A stretch of DNA of 64,000 nucleotides from JBQTKD01 sp052389435 (GCA_052389435.1 JBQTIB010000024.1:79482-143481); one strand, 5' to 3'. Counted from the first letter of the stretch, positions 1 through 9,686 are shown. A program made the numbers and translations. Notes: generated from the letters alone by a model not told the origin.

Positions 1-1
1 C

Positions 2-310
2 CTGCCTCGGCTCGTCGACATCCCTACTCAGGTGCGTCGCGTGATCCTGCACTACACGGAGGGCGGACGGGAGGATCTGGACGGCATGGCCCAGGCGCAC
101 CTCATGTCGCGCATCGGCCGGGGAACCGGCTACAACTACTACGTCGGCGGCAACGGCGCGAATGCGACCGTCTACTACACCAGCGGCCAGTTCGTGTACC
201 ACGTCCGCGGCGGGAACGAAGACGCCTTCGGTGTGGAGGTGGCCGCCTGCAGCCAGGATCACCAGCGGCCAAAGGCCGTAGGCCTGATCGTCCATCGGCA
301 ATCACCTCCT
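2..310 (+). pseudogene. N-acetylmuramoyl-L-alanine amidase fragment (5' end outside window)
   Basis: The frame is open from the window edge and reads like the core of an amidase_2/PGRP domain: a VILHYTEG strand with a possible zinc-binding His, then GYNYYV, then FGVEVAACSQ. These enzymes cleave the bond between muramic acid and the stem peptide. After about position 310 the frame stays open to 628, but it loses amidase character and runs opposite a convincing minus-strand SHOCT gene. I therefore read it as a truncated or frameshifted remnant. An alternative is an intact upstream gene with an odd tail. Confidence 0.45.
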
Positions 311-369
311 GAGCCGGCGCGCAAAGATTTCCGCGGTGGCGTGTCTGCCTCCGACTCGATGTCGCAGGT

Positions 370-639
370 TTACGCGCGCGGACCGGGGCTGCCGTGCAGG
401 AGATCGCGGCGACGGCGGAGTTCGACCTCGTCGATCTCCCCGCGCGCGTACCTATCGGTCAGGATGTCCTCCGGACTCGTGGTCCCGACCCGACCGGTGT
501 TCGCACGCTTGCGTCCGCCGCCGGGGTTTCGCACGGCCAACACCACTAGCCCGGTGACCAGCCCCCAAAACAGCAGCATCATCGCGGCCATGACGAACCA
601 CTCGCCTGCATTCCAGTTCCCGTCGTGATAACCCGGCAA
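370..639 (-). CDS. Small membrane protein with C-terminal SHOCT domain
   Basis: This is an 89-residue protein with one hydrophobic segment near residues 15-37 (FVMAAMMLLFWGLVTGLVVL). A C-terminal SHOCT motif follows (ILTDRYARGEIDEVELRRR). SHOCT domains are short modules often attached to membrane or exported proteins, and small SHOCT proteins are frequent beside actinobacterial copper genes. I chose the TTG at 637-639 because GGGAGGTGAG sits just upstream; an ATG at 690 in the same frame is an alternative. The exact role is unknown. Confidence 0.7.
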   Translation of the reverse strand: MPGYHDGNWNAGEWFVMAAMMLLFWGLVTGLVVLAVRNPGGGRKRANTGRVGTTSPEDILTDRYARGEIDEVELRRRRDLLHGSPGPRA

Positions 640-863
640 CGGACTCACCTCCCGGTGGTTTCGGTCCGCATCTCCGGACCTGCCCATCACGGTGCCGTGC
701 TCCGCCGGAGCGCAGTAGGGAAGGAAGTCCCTAGCCGCACGAGTTCGTGTGCGTGCAGCTTGTCGAGGCCCCGGGACGTTCGGCCCTGCCCAGCGGGTGA
801 GGCGAGGCGGATGGTGTTAACAGGTCGGCCCCATGCCGGCTTGAAGCGCCGGGAGGCACAGCA

Positions 864-1121
864 ATGACCCAGAACAAGTACCCGCTCTACGGGCTTGTGA
901 TCGCGACCGGCGCCGTGCTGGCGGTCTGGGCTGGTCTTCCCCCGAGCTTTCTCCTCATCCTGTTGGTCTGCCCGCTGATGATGTTCTTCATGATGCGCGG
1001 CATGCACGGGAACACCGCGGACCACGGCGAAACGAAGAAGACCGCCGATCCCGAACGCGCCCAGCGGGCGATGCGGCCGGGGTCCGACACGGACACCGCA
1101 CCGGATCACACGACCGTCTAG
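864..1121 (+). CDS. DUF2933-like small membrane protein
   Basis: This 85-residue protein has two closely spaced hydrophobic segments (residues 8-27 and 29-45, ending LLVCPLMMFFMMRGMHG) and a charged tail. The layout matches DUF2933 proteins, short Met/His-bearing membrane proteins commonly found in copper and other metal-resistance clusters. The ATG follows GGGAGGCACAGCA, a clear ribosome site. It lies 35 bases upstream of the next gene and is probably cotranscribed with it. Met-rich turns would suit soft-metal binding, but that is inference. Confidence 0.7.
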   Translation: MTQNKYPLYGLVIATGAVLAVWAGLPPSFLLILLVCPLMMFFMMRGMHGNTADHGETKKTADPERAQRAMRPGSDTDTAPDHTTV

Positions 1122-1156
1122 AACCCGTCCCAGCTGACGTTCCGGAAGGAACCCCC

Positions 1157-1750
1157 GTGCCGAATCTCCACGACCTGCTCACCCCTGCGCCGATGCGCGG
1201 CACGACCACGTCCTCTTCTCCGCATCGCCTGCTCGGTGAGTTCGAGACCTACGCCGGCGCCGAGCACGTCGTCGACCGGCTCTCGGACGACGGATTCCCC
1301 GTTGAGCATTCCCGCATTGTTGGAAACAACCTGCGCTCGGTGGAGCAGGTCACCGGCAGGTTGACCAGCGCCCAAGCCGCCCTGGCCGGAGCCGCCACCG
1401 GCGCCTGGTTCGGCCTGTTCTTCGGTTTGCTGCTGGGTATGTTCAGCACCGGCTCGACGTGGCTGGCTGTGCTGGCGGGAAGCACGGCCATCGGCGCCGC
1501 GTGGATGGCCCTGTTCGGCTATCTGGCCCACTGGGCGACGAAGGGCCGCCGGGACTTCTCCAGCGTGCAGAGCCTCGAGGCGGACAGCTACAGCGTCTAC
1601 GTCGACGCCACCCACGCCGACGGCGCGACCCCCTCTGCCGAGGCGATGCCCGCTGCGTCCTGCTGCGGTGGAGCAACACAGCGAGCACCTGGGACAGACC
1701 CCGTGCCTGCGCTCCGTGTCGACAGCTTGCCCGGTCCCAGCGTCAGGTGA
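1157..1750 (+). CDS. General stress protein 17M/YflT-like membrane protein
   Basis: This 197-residue protein has an N-terminal segment typical of the YflT/GSP17M fold (LLGEFETYAGAEHVVDRLSD). Two glycine-rich transmembrane stretches follow at about residues 75-100 and 105-125, then a soluble tail ending in a Cys pair and low-complexity sequence. Relatives are stress-induced proteins of unknown biochemical role. Its stop codon overlaps, as GTGA, one possible GTG start of the downstream ATPase, so translational coupling is possible. GGAAGGAA precedes the GTG start. Confidence 0.75.
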   Translation: MPNLHDLLTPAPMRGTTTSSSPHRLLGEFETYAGAEHVVDRLSDDGFPVEHSRIVGNNLRSVEQVTGRLTSAQAALAGAATGAWFGLFFGLLLGMFSTGSTWLAVLAGSTAIGAAWMALFGYLAHWATKGRRDFSSVQSLEADSYSVYVDATHADGATPSAEAMPAASCCGGATQRAPGTDPVPALRVDSLPGPSVR

Positions 1751-1785
1751 TTATCCGTCAGATCGATGTGCTTGGGGTGAGCTCG

Positions 1786-4209
1786 GTGACGACGGCCATC
1801 CCCGCTCGGTCCGAGCCGGCTCATGTCGTCCTGCACGTAGGCGGGCTGCACTACGCGAGCGAGACGGCCGTCGTGGAGGGGGTCCTCGGCCGTCGCTCCG
1901 GGGTGCTGGAGGTCAGGGCCAACCCGGTGGCGCAGACCGCGAACGTGAGCTTCGACCCGGACGTGACCTCCGTTGCCGAGCTGCAAAATTGGGTGCAGCA
2001 GTGCGGCTATCACTGCGCCGGGCAATCCGTCCCGGGGCACCTCTGCGACCCGCTGGCAGAGGCCGGTCGTCACGAGCCGCACGACCTCCCCGCCATCGAT
2101 CGGGCTGGTTGCGCCGACGGGCACGGGCATGGCGGGCACGCCGGCATGTCGATGCAGTCGATGGCCGACGACATGCGCAGGCGCTTCTTCGTCGCGCTCG
2201 TCTTCACGATCCCCACCCTGCTGTGGTCGATGGTCGGCAGCGACCTGTTGGGCACCGAGCTGGCCACGCCCTTCGGCCTCGACCGCGACGTGTGGCTGCT
2301 GGTGCTAAGCCTGCCGATCGTTTTCTTCGCGTCGTCGATCTTCTTTGCCGGCGCGCTCGCAGCGCTCAGGGCGCGAACGCTGGACATGATGGTGCTCGTC
2401 GCGGTGGCGATCGGTACGGCCTGGGTCTACTCGGTCTCGGCGACGTTCTTCATCGAGGGCGAGGTCTTCTACGAGGCGTCGGCCATGCTGGCGACCTTCG
2501 TCCTGCTCGGTCACTGGTTCGAGATGCGCTCACGGCGCAGCGCGAACGACGCGATTCGCGAACTGCTGGACCTGGCTCCCTCCCAGGCAGTGGTCCTGCG
2601 GGACGGTGAGCCGGTCGACGTGCCCACGGCCGAAGTGGTGGTCGGGGATCTGCTGCTGATCCGACCGGGCGCGAAGCTTCCCGTCGATGCCGTCGTCGAG
2701 CACGGCGAGAGCCAGGTCGACGAGTCGGCGGTGACCGGCGAAAGCCTCCCGGTGCACAAACGACCCGGCGATCGCCTGATCGGCGCGACCATCAACAAGA
2801 ACGGCACCCTGCGCGCGCGGGCCAGCGCCGTAGGCGCGGACACCGCGCTCGCGCAGATCGTCAAGCTCGTCCAGCAGGCTCAGAACTCCAAGGCCCCCGG
2901 TCAGCGGCTGGCGGACAGGGCCGCCTTCTGGCTCGTCTTCGTTGCGCTGGCCGGCGGCGTGCTGACCTTCGCCGTGTGGTTCTTCATCGTGGGCCGCGAC
3001 ATCGAGACCGCGCTGCTGTTCGCGATCACCGTCGTCGTGATCACCTGTCCCGACGCGTTGGGGCTGGCGACGCCGACGGCGATCATGGTCGGTACCGGGC
3101 TGGCCGCCAAGCGCGGCATCCTGTTCAAGCACGCGATGGCGCTCGAGCAGGGAGCCGCGCTGGACACGGTGGTCTTCGACAAGACCGGCACCTTGACCCG
3201 CGGCCAGCCGGAGGTCGTGGCGCTTGTAACGGCCGACGGCTTCTCGGAGGACGGCGTGCTGCGGCTCATGGCGGCCGCCGAGCGCGAAAGCGAGCACCCC
3301 CTCGCCGAGGCGATCGTCGAGGCAGCCCGGTCCCGAACGTTGGTGCTGCCCCAAGTCGAGTCGTTCGAGGCCGTCCCCGGCCACGGTGCGCTCGCCGTCG
3401 TCGAGGGCCGGCGACTGGCCATCGGCAACAGGCGGCTACTGGCACGAGAGCACGTCGACCTCGCCGGCCTGACCGGACCGGCCGCCGAGCTCGCGGGGCA
3501 GGGCCGCACCACCGTGCTGGTCGCCATCGACGGCAGGATCGCCGCCGTCGTCGCCGTCGCGGACGCGACGCGTGAGACGGCCGCGCAAGCCGTCCGGGCG
3601 CTGAAGGAGCTCGGCGTGCGGTCGGTCATGCTCTCGGGCGACAGCGAGGCCACCGCGCGTCGCATCGCCGCCGAAGTCGGCATCGAAGAGGTCCTGGCGG
3701 AGGTGCTGCCCGGGGACAAGGCGGCCAGGATCGCCGAACTCCAGGCTCAGGGGCGCAAGGTCGCGATGGTGGGAGACGGGGTCAACGACGCCCCGGCGCT
3801 CGCGCAGGCAGATGTCGGGATCGCGATCGGCGCCGGAACCGACGTCGCCGTGGAGACGGCCGACGTCGTGCTGATGCGTTCCGACCCGTTCGACGTCGTC
3901 ATCGCCATCGCAATCAGCCGCGGAACGGTGCGCAAGATCCGGCAGAACCTGTGGTGGGCCGTCGGGTACAACTCACTCGGACTGCCCATCGCCGCCGGAG
4001 TCTTCGCGCCGTTGGGGTTCGTCTTGCGCCCCGAGATCGCGGCCATTTCGATGGCCGACTCGAGCATCATTGTCGCCGTGAACGCCGTCTCGCTGAGGCG
4101 GCTGCGCATCCCCGAGGCAGAAACGCCGCCACCGCAGGCCGATCCGGGTCACACCTCGCGTCGGAACGACCTCACGAGACCGGTGACGACCAAGAGCCCA
4201 GTCGGTTGA
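1786..4209 (+). CDS. CPD-type heavy-metal P1B-ATPase (CopB-like copper exporter)
   Basis: This is an about 807-residue heavy-metal P-type ATPase of the inner membrane. The N-terminal ferredoxin-like domain has lost the metal-binding CxxC (GLHYASE where GMTCASC is usual). A His-rich linker (HGHGGHAGMSM) precedes the first membrane segments, as in CopB proteins. The TGES actuator motif, the phosphorylated Asp of DKTGT near residue 465 and GDGVNDAP near residue 662 are all present. The transport motif is Cys-Pro-Asp at about residues 421-423 instead of CPC or CPH. CopB-like proteins usually export copper; the CPD variant makes the exact ion uncertain. Possible starts are GTG 1747, GTG 1777 and GTG 1786; I prefer 1786 because GGGGTGAG precedes it. 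Confidence 0.85.
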   Translation: MTTAIPARSEPAHVVLHVGGLHYASETAVVEGVLGRRSGVLEVRANPVAQTANVSFDPDVTSVAELQNWVQQCGYHCAGQSVPGHLCDPLAEAGRHEPHDLPAIDRAGCADGHGHGGHAGMSMQSMADDMRRRFFVALVFTIPTLLWSMVGSDLLGTELATPFGLDRDVWLLVLSLPIVFFASSIFFAGALAALRARTLDMMVLVAVAIGTAWVYSVSATFFIEGEVFYEASAMLATFVLLGHWFEMRSRRSANDAIRELLDLAPSQAVVLRDGEPVDVPTAEVVVGDLLLIRPGAKLPVDAVVEHGESQVDESAVTGESLPVHKRPGDRLIGATINKNGTLRARASAVGADTALAQIVKLVQQAQNSKAPGQRLADRAAFWLVFVALAGGVLTFAVWFFIVGRDIETALLFAITVVVITCPDALGLATPTAIMVGTGLAAKRGILFKHAMALEQGAALDTVVFDKTGTLTRGQPEVVALVTADGFSEDGVLRLMAAAERESEHPLAEAIVEAARSRTLVLPQVESFEAVPGHGALAVVEGRRLAIGNRRLLAREHVDLAGLTGPAAELAGQGRTTVLVAIDGRIAAVVAVADATRETAAQAVRALKELGVRSVMLSGDSEATARRIAAEVGIEEVLAEVLPGDKAARIAELQAQGRKVAMVGDGVNDAPALAQADVGIAIGAGTDVAVETADVVLMRSDPFDVVIAIAISRGTVRKIRQNLWWAVGYNSLGLPIAAGVFAPLGFVLRPEIAAISMADSSIIVAVNAVSLRRLRIPEAETPPPQADPGHTSRRNDLTRPVTTKSPVG

Positions 4210-4306
4210 GGCGAGCCGTTCGACACGGTCGGGCGTAGGCGTGGGCGGGCCGGGTCGTTGCAGGCCGCACGCGGTGGGGAAGTCACCAGTGACCGGAGGT
4301 GATCAA

Positions 4307-5866
4307 ATGAATCGACGTCAGTTCCTGCGCGTGGGTCTCGGCGTGACCGGGGCGGCGATGGTGGGTGGGTGTGCGTCCTCGCCCGCGACGCCGGTCGATC
4401 CGGCGGGCCCCGAGGCGAAGGCGGCGCAGGGGCGCCGCGGTTCGGGTGGGCCGGTCCGGGCCGTCGCCCTCGCCCCGATGGTGGGCATGGTGGATCTGGG
4501 GGGTCCCCAGGTGCTCACCTGGACCTACGGCGGAGCCCTGCCCGGCGAGGCGATCCGGGTCCGCCGCGGGGAGGTGCTCGAGGCGAAACTGTCCAACCGG
4601 TTGCCGGTGGAGACGACCGTGCACTGGCACGGATTGGCGTTGCGCAACGACATGGACGGGGTGCCGGGGGTCACCCAGCCCCAGATCGCGGCCGGCGGCG
4701 AGTTCACCTACCGGTTCACCGCCGAAGACCCGGGGACCTACTGGCTCCATCCGCACTCCGGGCTGCAACTCGACCGCGGCCTGTACGCGCCGCTCATCGT
4801 CGAAGACCCCGACGAACCCGCCCGCTACGACCGGGAATGGGTCGTCGTGCTCGACGACTGGCTGGACGGGGTCGAGGGGCGCAGCCCCGACAAGGTGTTC
4901 AACGAGTTGCGCGCCTCGACCATGGACCACGGCGCCGGCGGCGGGTCGGGCGATGGCGGAATGCAGATGGGTGGGTCCACCATGAGCGGGACCGTCGTGA
5001 CATCGCCGATCGCCTCGGCGTCCGCGCCGCCGCCGACTGCCGGCGGGATGCTGATGGGGGCGACCAGCGACCTGCTCGGAGGCGCCGCCGGAGATGTCGC
5101 CTACCCCTATTACCTGATCAACGGCAGGGTCCGCGAGGCGCCGGTGACTTTCGACGCCAAACCGGGGGAGCGGATCCGTATTCGGTTGATCAACGCGGGC
5201 GGTGACACGGCTTTCCGGGTAGCTCTCGGTGGACATCGCTTGCGGGTCACCCACACCGATGGGTACCCGGTCGGCCCGGTCGAGACGGACGCCCTCCTGA
5301 TCGGGATGGGGGAACGCTACGACGTCGAGGCGACCTTGGCGGACGGGGTGTTCCCGCTGGTGGCCCTGGCCGAAGGCAAGGACCGGACCGCGCTGGCGTT
5401 GATCCGCACCAGTTCCGGGGCCGTGCCGCCCACCGACGTCCGCCCGACCGAGCTGGATCGCCCAGTGCTGCGCTACGACCAACTCGTCCGCACCGAGGAG
5501 GTCGCCCTCGCACCCCGGAAGATCGATCGTGAGCACCGGCTGGAACTCACCGGCGGGATGATGGGCTACTCCTGGGGGATCAACGGCAGGCCGTTCCACG
5601 ACGGCGAGCCCCTGCTGGTGGAACAGGATCAGCGGGTCCGGCTGAGCTTCGTCAACCGGACCATGATGTGGCACCCGATGCACCTGCACGGCCACACGTT
5701 CCAGATGAACGGCACAGGCCCGCGCAAGGACACCGTGGCGGTACTTCCGCAACAGACCGTCACCTGCGACTTCGACGCGAACAATCCCGGCCAGTGGATG
5801 ATCCACTGCCACAACGCCTACCACCTGGAAGGCGGCATGATGCGAACTCTCGCGTACACGACCTGA
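4307..5866 (+). CDS. Tat-exported multicopper oxidase lipoprotein
   Basis: This 519-residue protein begins MNRRQFLRVGLG, a twin-arginine signal, followed by a lipobox-like VGGC, so it is probably exported folded and lipid-anchored. The four copper-binding motifs of multicopper oxidases are visible: VHWHGLAL, YWLHPHSG, HPMHLHGHTF and MIHCHNAYHLEGGM. Such enzymes couple substrate oxidation, often of Cu(I), to reduction of oxygen to water. A Met/Gly-rich insert near residues 208-260 resembles the Met-rich loops of cuprous oxidases. The ATG is preceded by GGAGGTGATC. It lies downstream of the ATPase and probably detoxifies periplasmic Cu(I). Confidence 0.9.
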   Translation: MNRRQFLRVGLGVTGAAMVGGCASSPATPVDPAGPEAKAAQGRRGSGGPVRAVALAPMVGMVDLGGPQVLTWTYGGALPGEAIRVRRGEVLEAKLSNRLPVETTVHWHGLALRNDMDGVPGVTQPQIAAGGEFTYRFTAEDPGTYWLHPHSGLQLDRGLYAPLIVEDPDEPARYDREWVVVLDDWLDGVEGRSPDKVFNELRASTMDHGAGGGSGDGGMQMGGSTMSGTVVTSPIASASAPPPTAGGMLMGATSDLLGGAAGDVAYPYYLINGRVREAPVTFDAKPGERIRIRLINAGGDTAFRVALGGHRLRVTHTDGYPVGPVETDALLIGMGERYDVEATLADGVFPLVALAEGKDRTALALIRTSSGAVPPTDVRPTELDRPVLRYDQLVRTEEVALAPRKIDREHRLELTGGMMGYSWGINGRPFHDGEPLLVEQDQRVRLSFVNRTMMWHPMHLHGHTFQMNGTGPRKDTVAVLPQQTVTCDFDANNPGQWMIHCHNAYHLEGGMMRTLAYTT

Positions 5867-6002
5867 GGCGAAGGATCTCCGATAGCCGATCGCTTGCGCC
5901 GTAGAGAGCCATCAGACTCTGACGGTTAGTCAGCGAATGCTTCGAGCCTCGACAACCGCGCGGCGGCGCCGGGACAGTGCAGCGGCAGTGCCCTGGGACC
6001 GA

Positions 6003-6017
6003 TACCTCCCCCTGGTA
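6003..6017. promoter_or_regulatory. CsoR-like operator upstream of csoR
   Basis: The 15-mer TACCTCCCCCTGGTA has TACC and GGTA ends around a C-rich centre, the pattern of CsoR-family operators. It lies 30 bases before the csoR GTG, where autoregulation would be expected. The centre is less symmetric than in the boxes at 9660 and 9687, so this is the weakest of the set. Confidence 0.45.
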
Positions 6018-6047
6018 ACCTCGAAGCGAGAACGAAGGGGGCTGCAG

Positions 6048-6329
6048 GTGGACCGACGGGCCGAGGATCGCGAGGCGTACCTCAAGCGGCTGAACCGGAT
6101 CGAGGGTCAGGTCCGCGGGATCGCGAAGATGGTCGAGGCGGACAAGTACTGCATCGACGTCCTCACGCAGGTGTCAGCGGCGACCCGAGCCCTGGAGGCC
6201 GTCGCGCTGGGCCTGCTGGAGGATCACCTCAAGCACTGCGTGCGAGAGGCTGCGGCCGACGGTGGGCCGGTGGCGGCGGAGAAGCTTGCCGAGGCCAGCG
6301 CCGCGATCGCGCGACTCGTCCGCTCCTGA
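6048..6329 (+). CDS. csoR: CsoR-family copper-sensing repressor
   Basis: This 93-residue all-helical regulator has the CsoR/RcnR fold (YLKRLNRIEGQVRGIAKM). The Cu(I) ligand set is complete: Cys35 (KYCIDVLTQ), His60 and Cys64 (DHLKHC). Apo-CsoR binds operator DNA and releases it on binding Cu(I). I chose the GTG at 6048 because AAGGGGGCTGCAG precedes it and the protein then has the usual length. A longer frame from 5937 adds only low-complexity sequence. It converges on copA with a 7-base gap. CsoR-like boxes upstream of this gene, of the CopA operon and at 10591 suggest a local regulon. Confidence 0.9.
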   Translation: MDRRAEDREAYLKRLNRIEGQVRGIAKMVEADKYCIDVLTQVSAATRALEAVALGLLEDHLKHCVREAAADGGPVAAEKLAEASAAIARLVRS

Positions 6330-6336
6330 CGCTACG

Positions 6337-8640
6337 TCAGACGGCGCGTCCCGGCATCGCCTGGAACCGGCGCAGGCGCTGGCTGTTGGTGACCACGAAC
6401 ACCGAACTGAATGCCATCGCCACCCCCGCAAGCAACGGGTTGAGCAGGCCGGCCGCGGCGAGTGGCAGCGCCGCGACGTTGTAGGCGAAGGCCCAGAACA
6501 GGTTGCCCTTGATCGTGGCCAGGGTGCGGCGGGCGAGGCGGATCGCGTCGGCGGCGGCCCGCAGGTCCCCGCGCACGAGGGTGAGGTCGCTGGCGGCGAT
6601 GGCGGCGTCTGTGCCGGTGCCCATGGCCAGGCCCAGATCCGCCTGGGCCAGGGCCGCGGCGTCGTTGACGCCGTCGCCGACCATCGCGACCGTGCGACCC
6701 TGCGCCTGCAGTCGCTTGATGGTCTCGACCTTCTGCTCGGGCAGGACCTCGGCGATGACCTCGTCGATGCCGACTGCAGCCGCCACCGCCTGCGCTGCGC
6801 GGGCGTTGTCGCCGGTGAGCAGCACCGGGCGGAGCCCGAGACGCTTGAACTCGGCCACCGCGGCGGCGGAGGTCTCCTTGATGGTGTCCGCGACCACGAG
6901 CACCCCGCGCACCTGGCCGTCCCAGCCGACCCACACCGGGCTCTGCCCGGCGGACTCGGCGGCGTCGGCGGCTGCGAGCAGTCCGGCCGGGGCGTGCTGG
7001 GACCACTGCTCGGCCAACCAGGCGCGGCGTCCGGCGACCACCGCGTGACCGTCGACGATGCCCTGCACCCCGCGGCCCTCGGTGTTCTTGAACTCTTCGA
7101 CGGCCGCCGGCGCGCCGCGTTCGCGCGCGACCTCGGCGATGGCCCGGGCGATGGGGTGCTCGGAGGCGTCCTCGAGTGCCCCGGCCAGCCGTAGCACCTC
7201 GGCGGTGGTCGTGCTCTTGGCGGCGAACACCTCGATCAGGCTCATCCGTCCGGCGGTCACGGTCCCGGTCTTGTCCAGCACGATGGTGTCCACCCGGCGG
7301 GTGCTCTCCAGCACCTCCGGTCCCTTGATCAGAATGCCGAGCTGGGCCCCCCGACCGGTGCCGACCATCAGCGCGGTCGGCGTGGCCAGGCCCAGCGCGC
7401 ACGGGCAGGCGATGATCAGCACCGCGACGGCGGCGGTGAAGCCCAGCACCGCGCTGGAGCCGTTCCCGAGCCAGAAGCCCAGGGTCGCGGCGGACAGGCC
7501 AAGGACGATGGGCACGAAGATCCCGGAGACCGTGTCGGCGAGCCGCTGCACCGCCGCCTTGCCGGTCTGCGCGTCCTCGACCATCCGCGCGATCTGCGCG
7601 AGCTGGGTGTCCGCGCCGACCCGGGTCGCCTTCACCACCAGACGTCCGCCGGCGTTGAGGGTCGCGCCGGTCACCGCCGAGCCGGGACTCACCTCGACCG
7701 GCACCGACTCCCCCGTCAGCATGGACTCGTCGACCGCGGAGGTGCCGGAGACCACGACTCCGTCGGTGGCGATCTTCTCGCCCGGCCGGACCACGAACTC
7801 CTGATGGACCGTCAGGGCATCGACGGGGATGCGCTGCTCGACCCCGTCGACGAGCACCGCGACGTCCTTGGCGCCGAGGTTCATCAGCGCCCGCAGTGCC
7901 GCACCCGACCGCCGCTTGGCGCGGGCCTCGAAGTACCGGCCGGCGAGCAGGGCCGTGGTCAACACCGCGGCGACCTCGAGGTAGATCTCGTCGGCCCCGG
8001 CGCCGCGCTCGGGAACGAGGCTGAAGCCCATGGTCATGCCCGGCACGCCGGCCCCGCCGAACAGCAGCGCGTACAGGGACCACCCGAACGCCGCCGCGAC
8101 CCCGACGCTGATCAGCGTGTCCATGGTCGCGGCCCCGTGCCGCAGATTCGTCCACGCCGCGCGGTGGAAGGGCAACGCCCCCCACACCGCGATCGGCGCG
8201 GTCAGCATCAGTGCGATCCACTGCCAGTACTCGAACTGCAGCGGGGGCACCATCGCCAGCACGACGACCGGCAGCGCGAGGGTCGCGGTGATCGTCAGTC
8301 GTTGCCGCAGCTGGGCGGTGGGATCGGGTTCGGCGTCGCCGAGGTCGGGCGTGGGGGCGCCGCCGCTGGCCGGCGCGGGCGCGGCGGGCTTGGGCAGGCT
8401 GGCGGTGTACCCGGCCTCGCCGACGGCCGCGATCAGGGCCTCGGTGCCCACCGAGTCCGGGTAGCGGACGCTGGCCTTCTCCGTGGCGTAGTTGACCGTG
8501 GCGGTGACGCCCTCGAGCCGGTTGAGCTTCTTCTCGATGCGGCGCGCGCAGGATGCGCAGGTCATGCCGGCGATGCTCAGGTCGACGCTGTGCAGTTCGT
8601 CCTCGGGCGGACGCGCGATCGGAATGGACGCGGTGCTCAT
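6337..8640 (-). CDS. copA: Cu(I)-exporting P1B-1 ATPase CopA
   Basis: This 767-residue ATPase exports Cu(I) across the cytoplasmic membrane. One N-terminal heavy-metal domain carries GMTCASC (Cys28 and Cys31). The transport motif is CPC at residues 412-414. The phosphorylated Asp is near residue 456 in DKTGT, and [10 protein letters not shown] is intact. The length and eight-helix layout are normal for CopA. It starts 12 bases after the stop of the exported protein at 8653-9633, so the two form an operon whose promoter region holds two CsoR-like boxes. The intact CxxC and CPC contrast with the CPD-type ATPase at 1786. Confidence 0.93.
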   Translation of the reverse strand: MSTASIPIARPPEDELHSVDLSIAGMTCASCARRIEKKLNRLEGVTATVNYATEKASVRYPDSVGTEALIAAVGEAGYTASLPKPAAPAPASGGAPTPDLGDAEPDPTAQLRQRLTITATLALPVVVLAMVPPLQFEYWQWIALMLTAPIAVWGALPFHRAAWTNLRHGAATMDTLISVGVAAAFGWSLYALLFGGAGVPGMTMGFSLVPERGAGADEIYLEVAAVLTTALLAGRYFEARAKRRSGAALRALMNLGAKDVAVLVDGVEQRIPVDALTVHQEFVVRPGEKIATDGVVVSGTSAVDESMLTGESVPVEVSPGSAVTGATLNAGGRLVVKATRVGADTQLAQIARMVEDAQTGKAAVQRLADTVSGIFVPIVLGLSAATLGFWLGNGSSAVLGFTAAVAVLIIACPCALGLATPTALMVGTGRGAQLGILIKGPEVLESTRRVDTIVLDKTGTVTAGRMSLIEVFAAKSTTTAEVLRLAGALEDASEHPIARAIAEVARERGAPAAVEEFKNTEGRGVQGIVDGHAVVAGRRAWLAEQWSQHAPAGLLAAADAAESAGQSPVWVGWDGQVRGVLVVADTIKETSAAAVAEFKRLGLRPVLLTGDNARAAQAVAAAVGIDEVIAEVLPEQKVETIKRLQAQGRTVAMVGDGVNDAAALAQADLGLAMGTGTDAAIAASDLTLVRGDLRAAADAIRLARRTLATIKGNLFWAFAYNVAALPLAAAGLLNPLLAGVAMAFSSVFVVTNSQRLRRFQAMPGRAV

Positions 8641-8652
8641 CGGCCGGCTCCT

Positions 8653-9633
8653 TCAGTGTCCGCCGTGGCCGCCGCCAGGCGGCGCGACCGGCGGGGCGAG
8701 CTGGGGGGTCGAGGGGTCCGCGGCGGGCGCAGGGGCCGCTCCGGCGGGGACGTCGACGGTGAACTCGGCGGTGCGGACCGCGCCAGCGTGGGCGAGGTTC
8801 AGGTAGAGCCGGTAGCGCCCCGCCGTCGGGAAGGTCGTGCCGAACCGGACGTCCGGTCCGCCGACCTGACCGGCGAGGGCCTCCTGCCCGGGATGGGTGT
8901 GCAGGAAGGCCAGGTCTCCGGTGCGCAGCGCGACCAGGTGACCGAAGGCGGCCAGGTAGGGCTCCAGGTTCCCGACCGGGGCGCCGGCCCGGCGGACGGT
9001 GAAGGTCAGTTCGGACTCCTCGCCCGCGCGCGGCGTCCCGGCCAGGCTCACCTCGTAGCCCTCGCCGGACCAGGTCGTGGAGGGCTCGGGCACGTCGACG
9101 GGCTGGAAGTCGCCCGGCACGAACAGGTCCGATCCGAGGGCGAGCACCTGCCCGCCGAGGGCGGCGGGTGCGAAGTCGGCGAAGGCGCGGTAGACCCCAC
9201 CGGCGCTCAGGTTCGCCGGCACGGACCAGGTCCCGTCCTCCCGCAACTGCGGGTGCAGGTGCTGGAATCCGGTCAGGTCCCGGCGGACCACGATCAGGTG
9301 CATCTCCTTCTCGTGGGTCGGCACGTAGGTGCGCACCGCACCGCCGTCGGGGCCGACGATCGCGAACGCGACTTCGACCGCGTCCCCGGCGCCCGGGGTG
9401 GGGTCGGCGACCTGCAGGGTGTACCCGCGATCGGCCACCGCAAGGCCAGGCAGCAGCGTCGAGGCGGCGGCGGTCGGCACCGTCTCGACGGGGGCGATTC
9501 CCGTCGAGACGGTGTGATCCACACCGCGGGCCCCGGCGTCTGCGTCGGGGGCGAACCTGCCGGCCCCGAACGCAGCCCCGAACGCGAGCGCGAGCCCTAC
9601 GGCGAACACGCCGAGCTTGACGCGGACGTTCAT
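8653..9633 (-). CDS. Exported CopA-partner protein, His-rich C terminus
   Basis: This 326-residue protein has an N-terminal signal or anchor (VKLGVFAVGLALAFGAAFG). Two beta-rich repeats follow, each with a His motif: MHLIVVRRDLTGFQHLHP near residues 120-140 and LAFLHTHPG near residue 245. The tail ends GGGHGGH. The family is familiar beside actinobacterial copA genes, but I know no established biochemistry for it. Periplasmic copper binding or buffering is inferred from the His motifs and operon position. The ATG at 9633 is chosen because an upstream extension to 9777 would run through the CsoR boxes. Confidence 0.7.
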   Translation of the reverse strand: MNVRVKLGVFAVGLALAFGAAFGAGRFAPDADAGARGVDHTVSTGIAPVETVPTAAASTLLPGLAVADRGYTLQVADPTPGAGDAVEVAFAIVGPDGGAVRTYVPTHEKEMHLIVVRRDLTGFQHLHPQLREDGTWSVPANLSAGGVYRAFADFAPAALGGQVLALGSDLFVPGDFQPVDVPEPSTTWSGEGYEVSLAGTPRAGEESELTFTVRRAGAPVGNLEPYLAAFGHLVALRTGDLAFLHTHPGQEALAGQVGGPDVRFGTTFPTAGRYRLYLNLAHAGAVRTAEFTVDVPAGAAPAPAADPSTPQLAPPVAPPGGGHGGH

Positions 9634-9659
9634 ATTCGGCTCCCCTGCGACCCGGCGGT

Positions 9660-9674
9660 TACCCTCCGGGGGTA
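9660..9674. promoter_or_regulatory. CsoR-like operator 1 of the copA operon
   Basis: TACCCTCCGGGGGTA, an imperfect palindrome with TACCC and GGGTA arms, lies 26 bases upstream of the exported-protein start that leads the copA operon. It matches the class of CsoR box with arms TACCCC/GGGGTA. Confidence 0.7.
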
Positions 9675-9686
9675 TCCTACCAGGAT

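Noticed and set aside
1459..1785. Extension of the CPD-type ATPase upstream to 1459
   Set aside because: It overlaps the YflT-like gene in another frame and is Arg/Gly-rich; family members start near the HMA domain.
4283..5824. Minus-strand frame of 513 codons opposite the multicopper oxidase
   Set aside because: The plus strand carries all copper motifs; the minus product is low-complexity.
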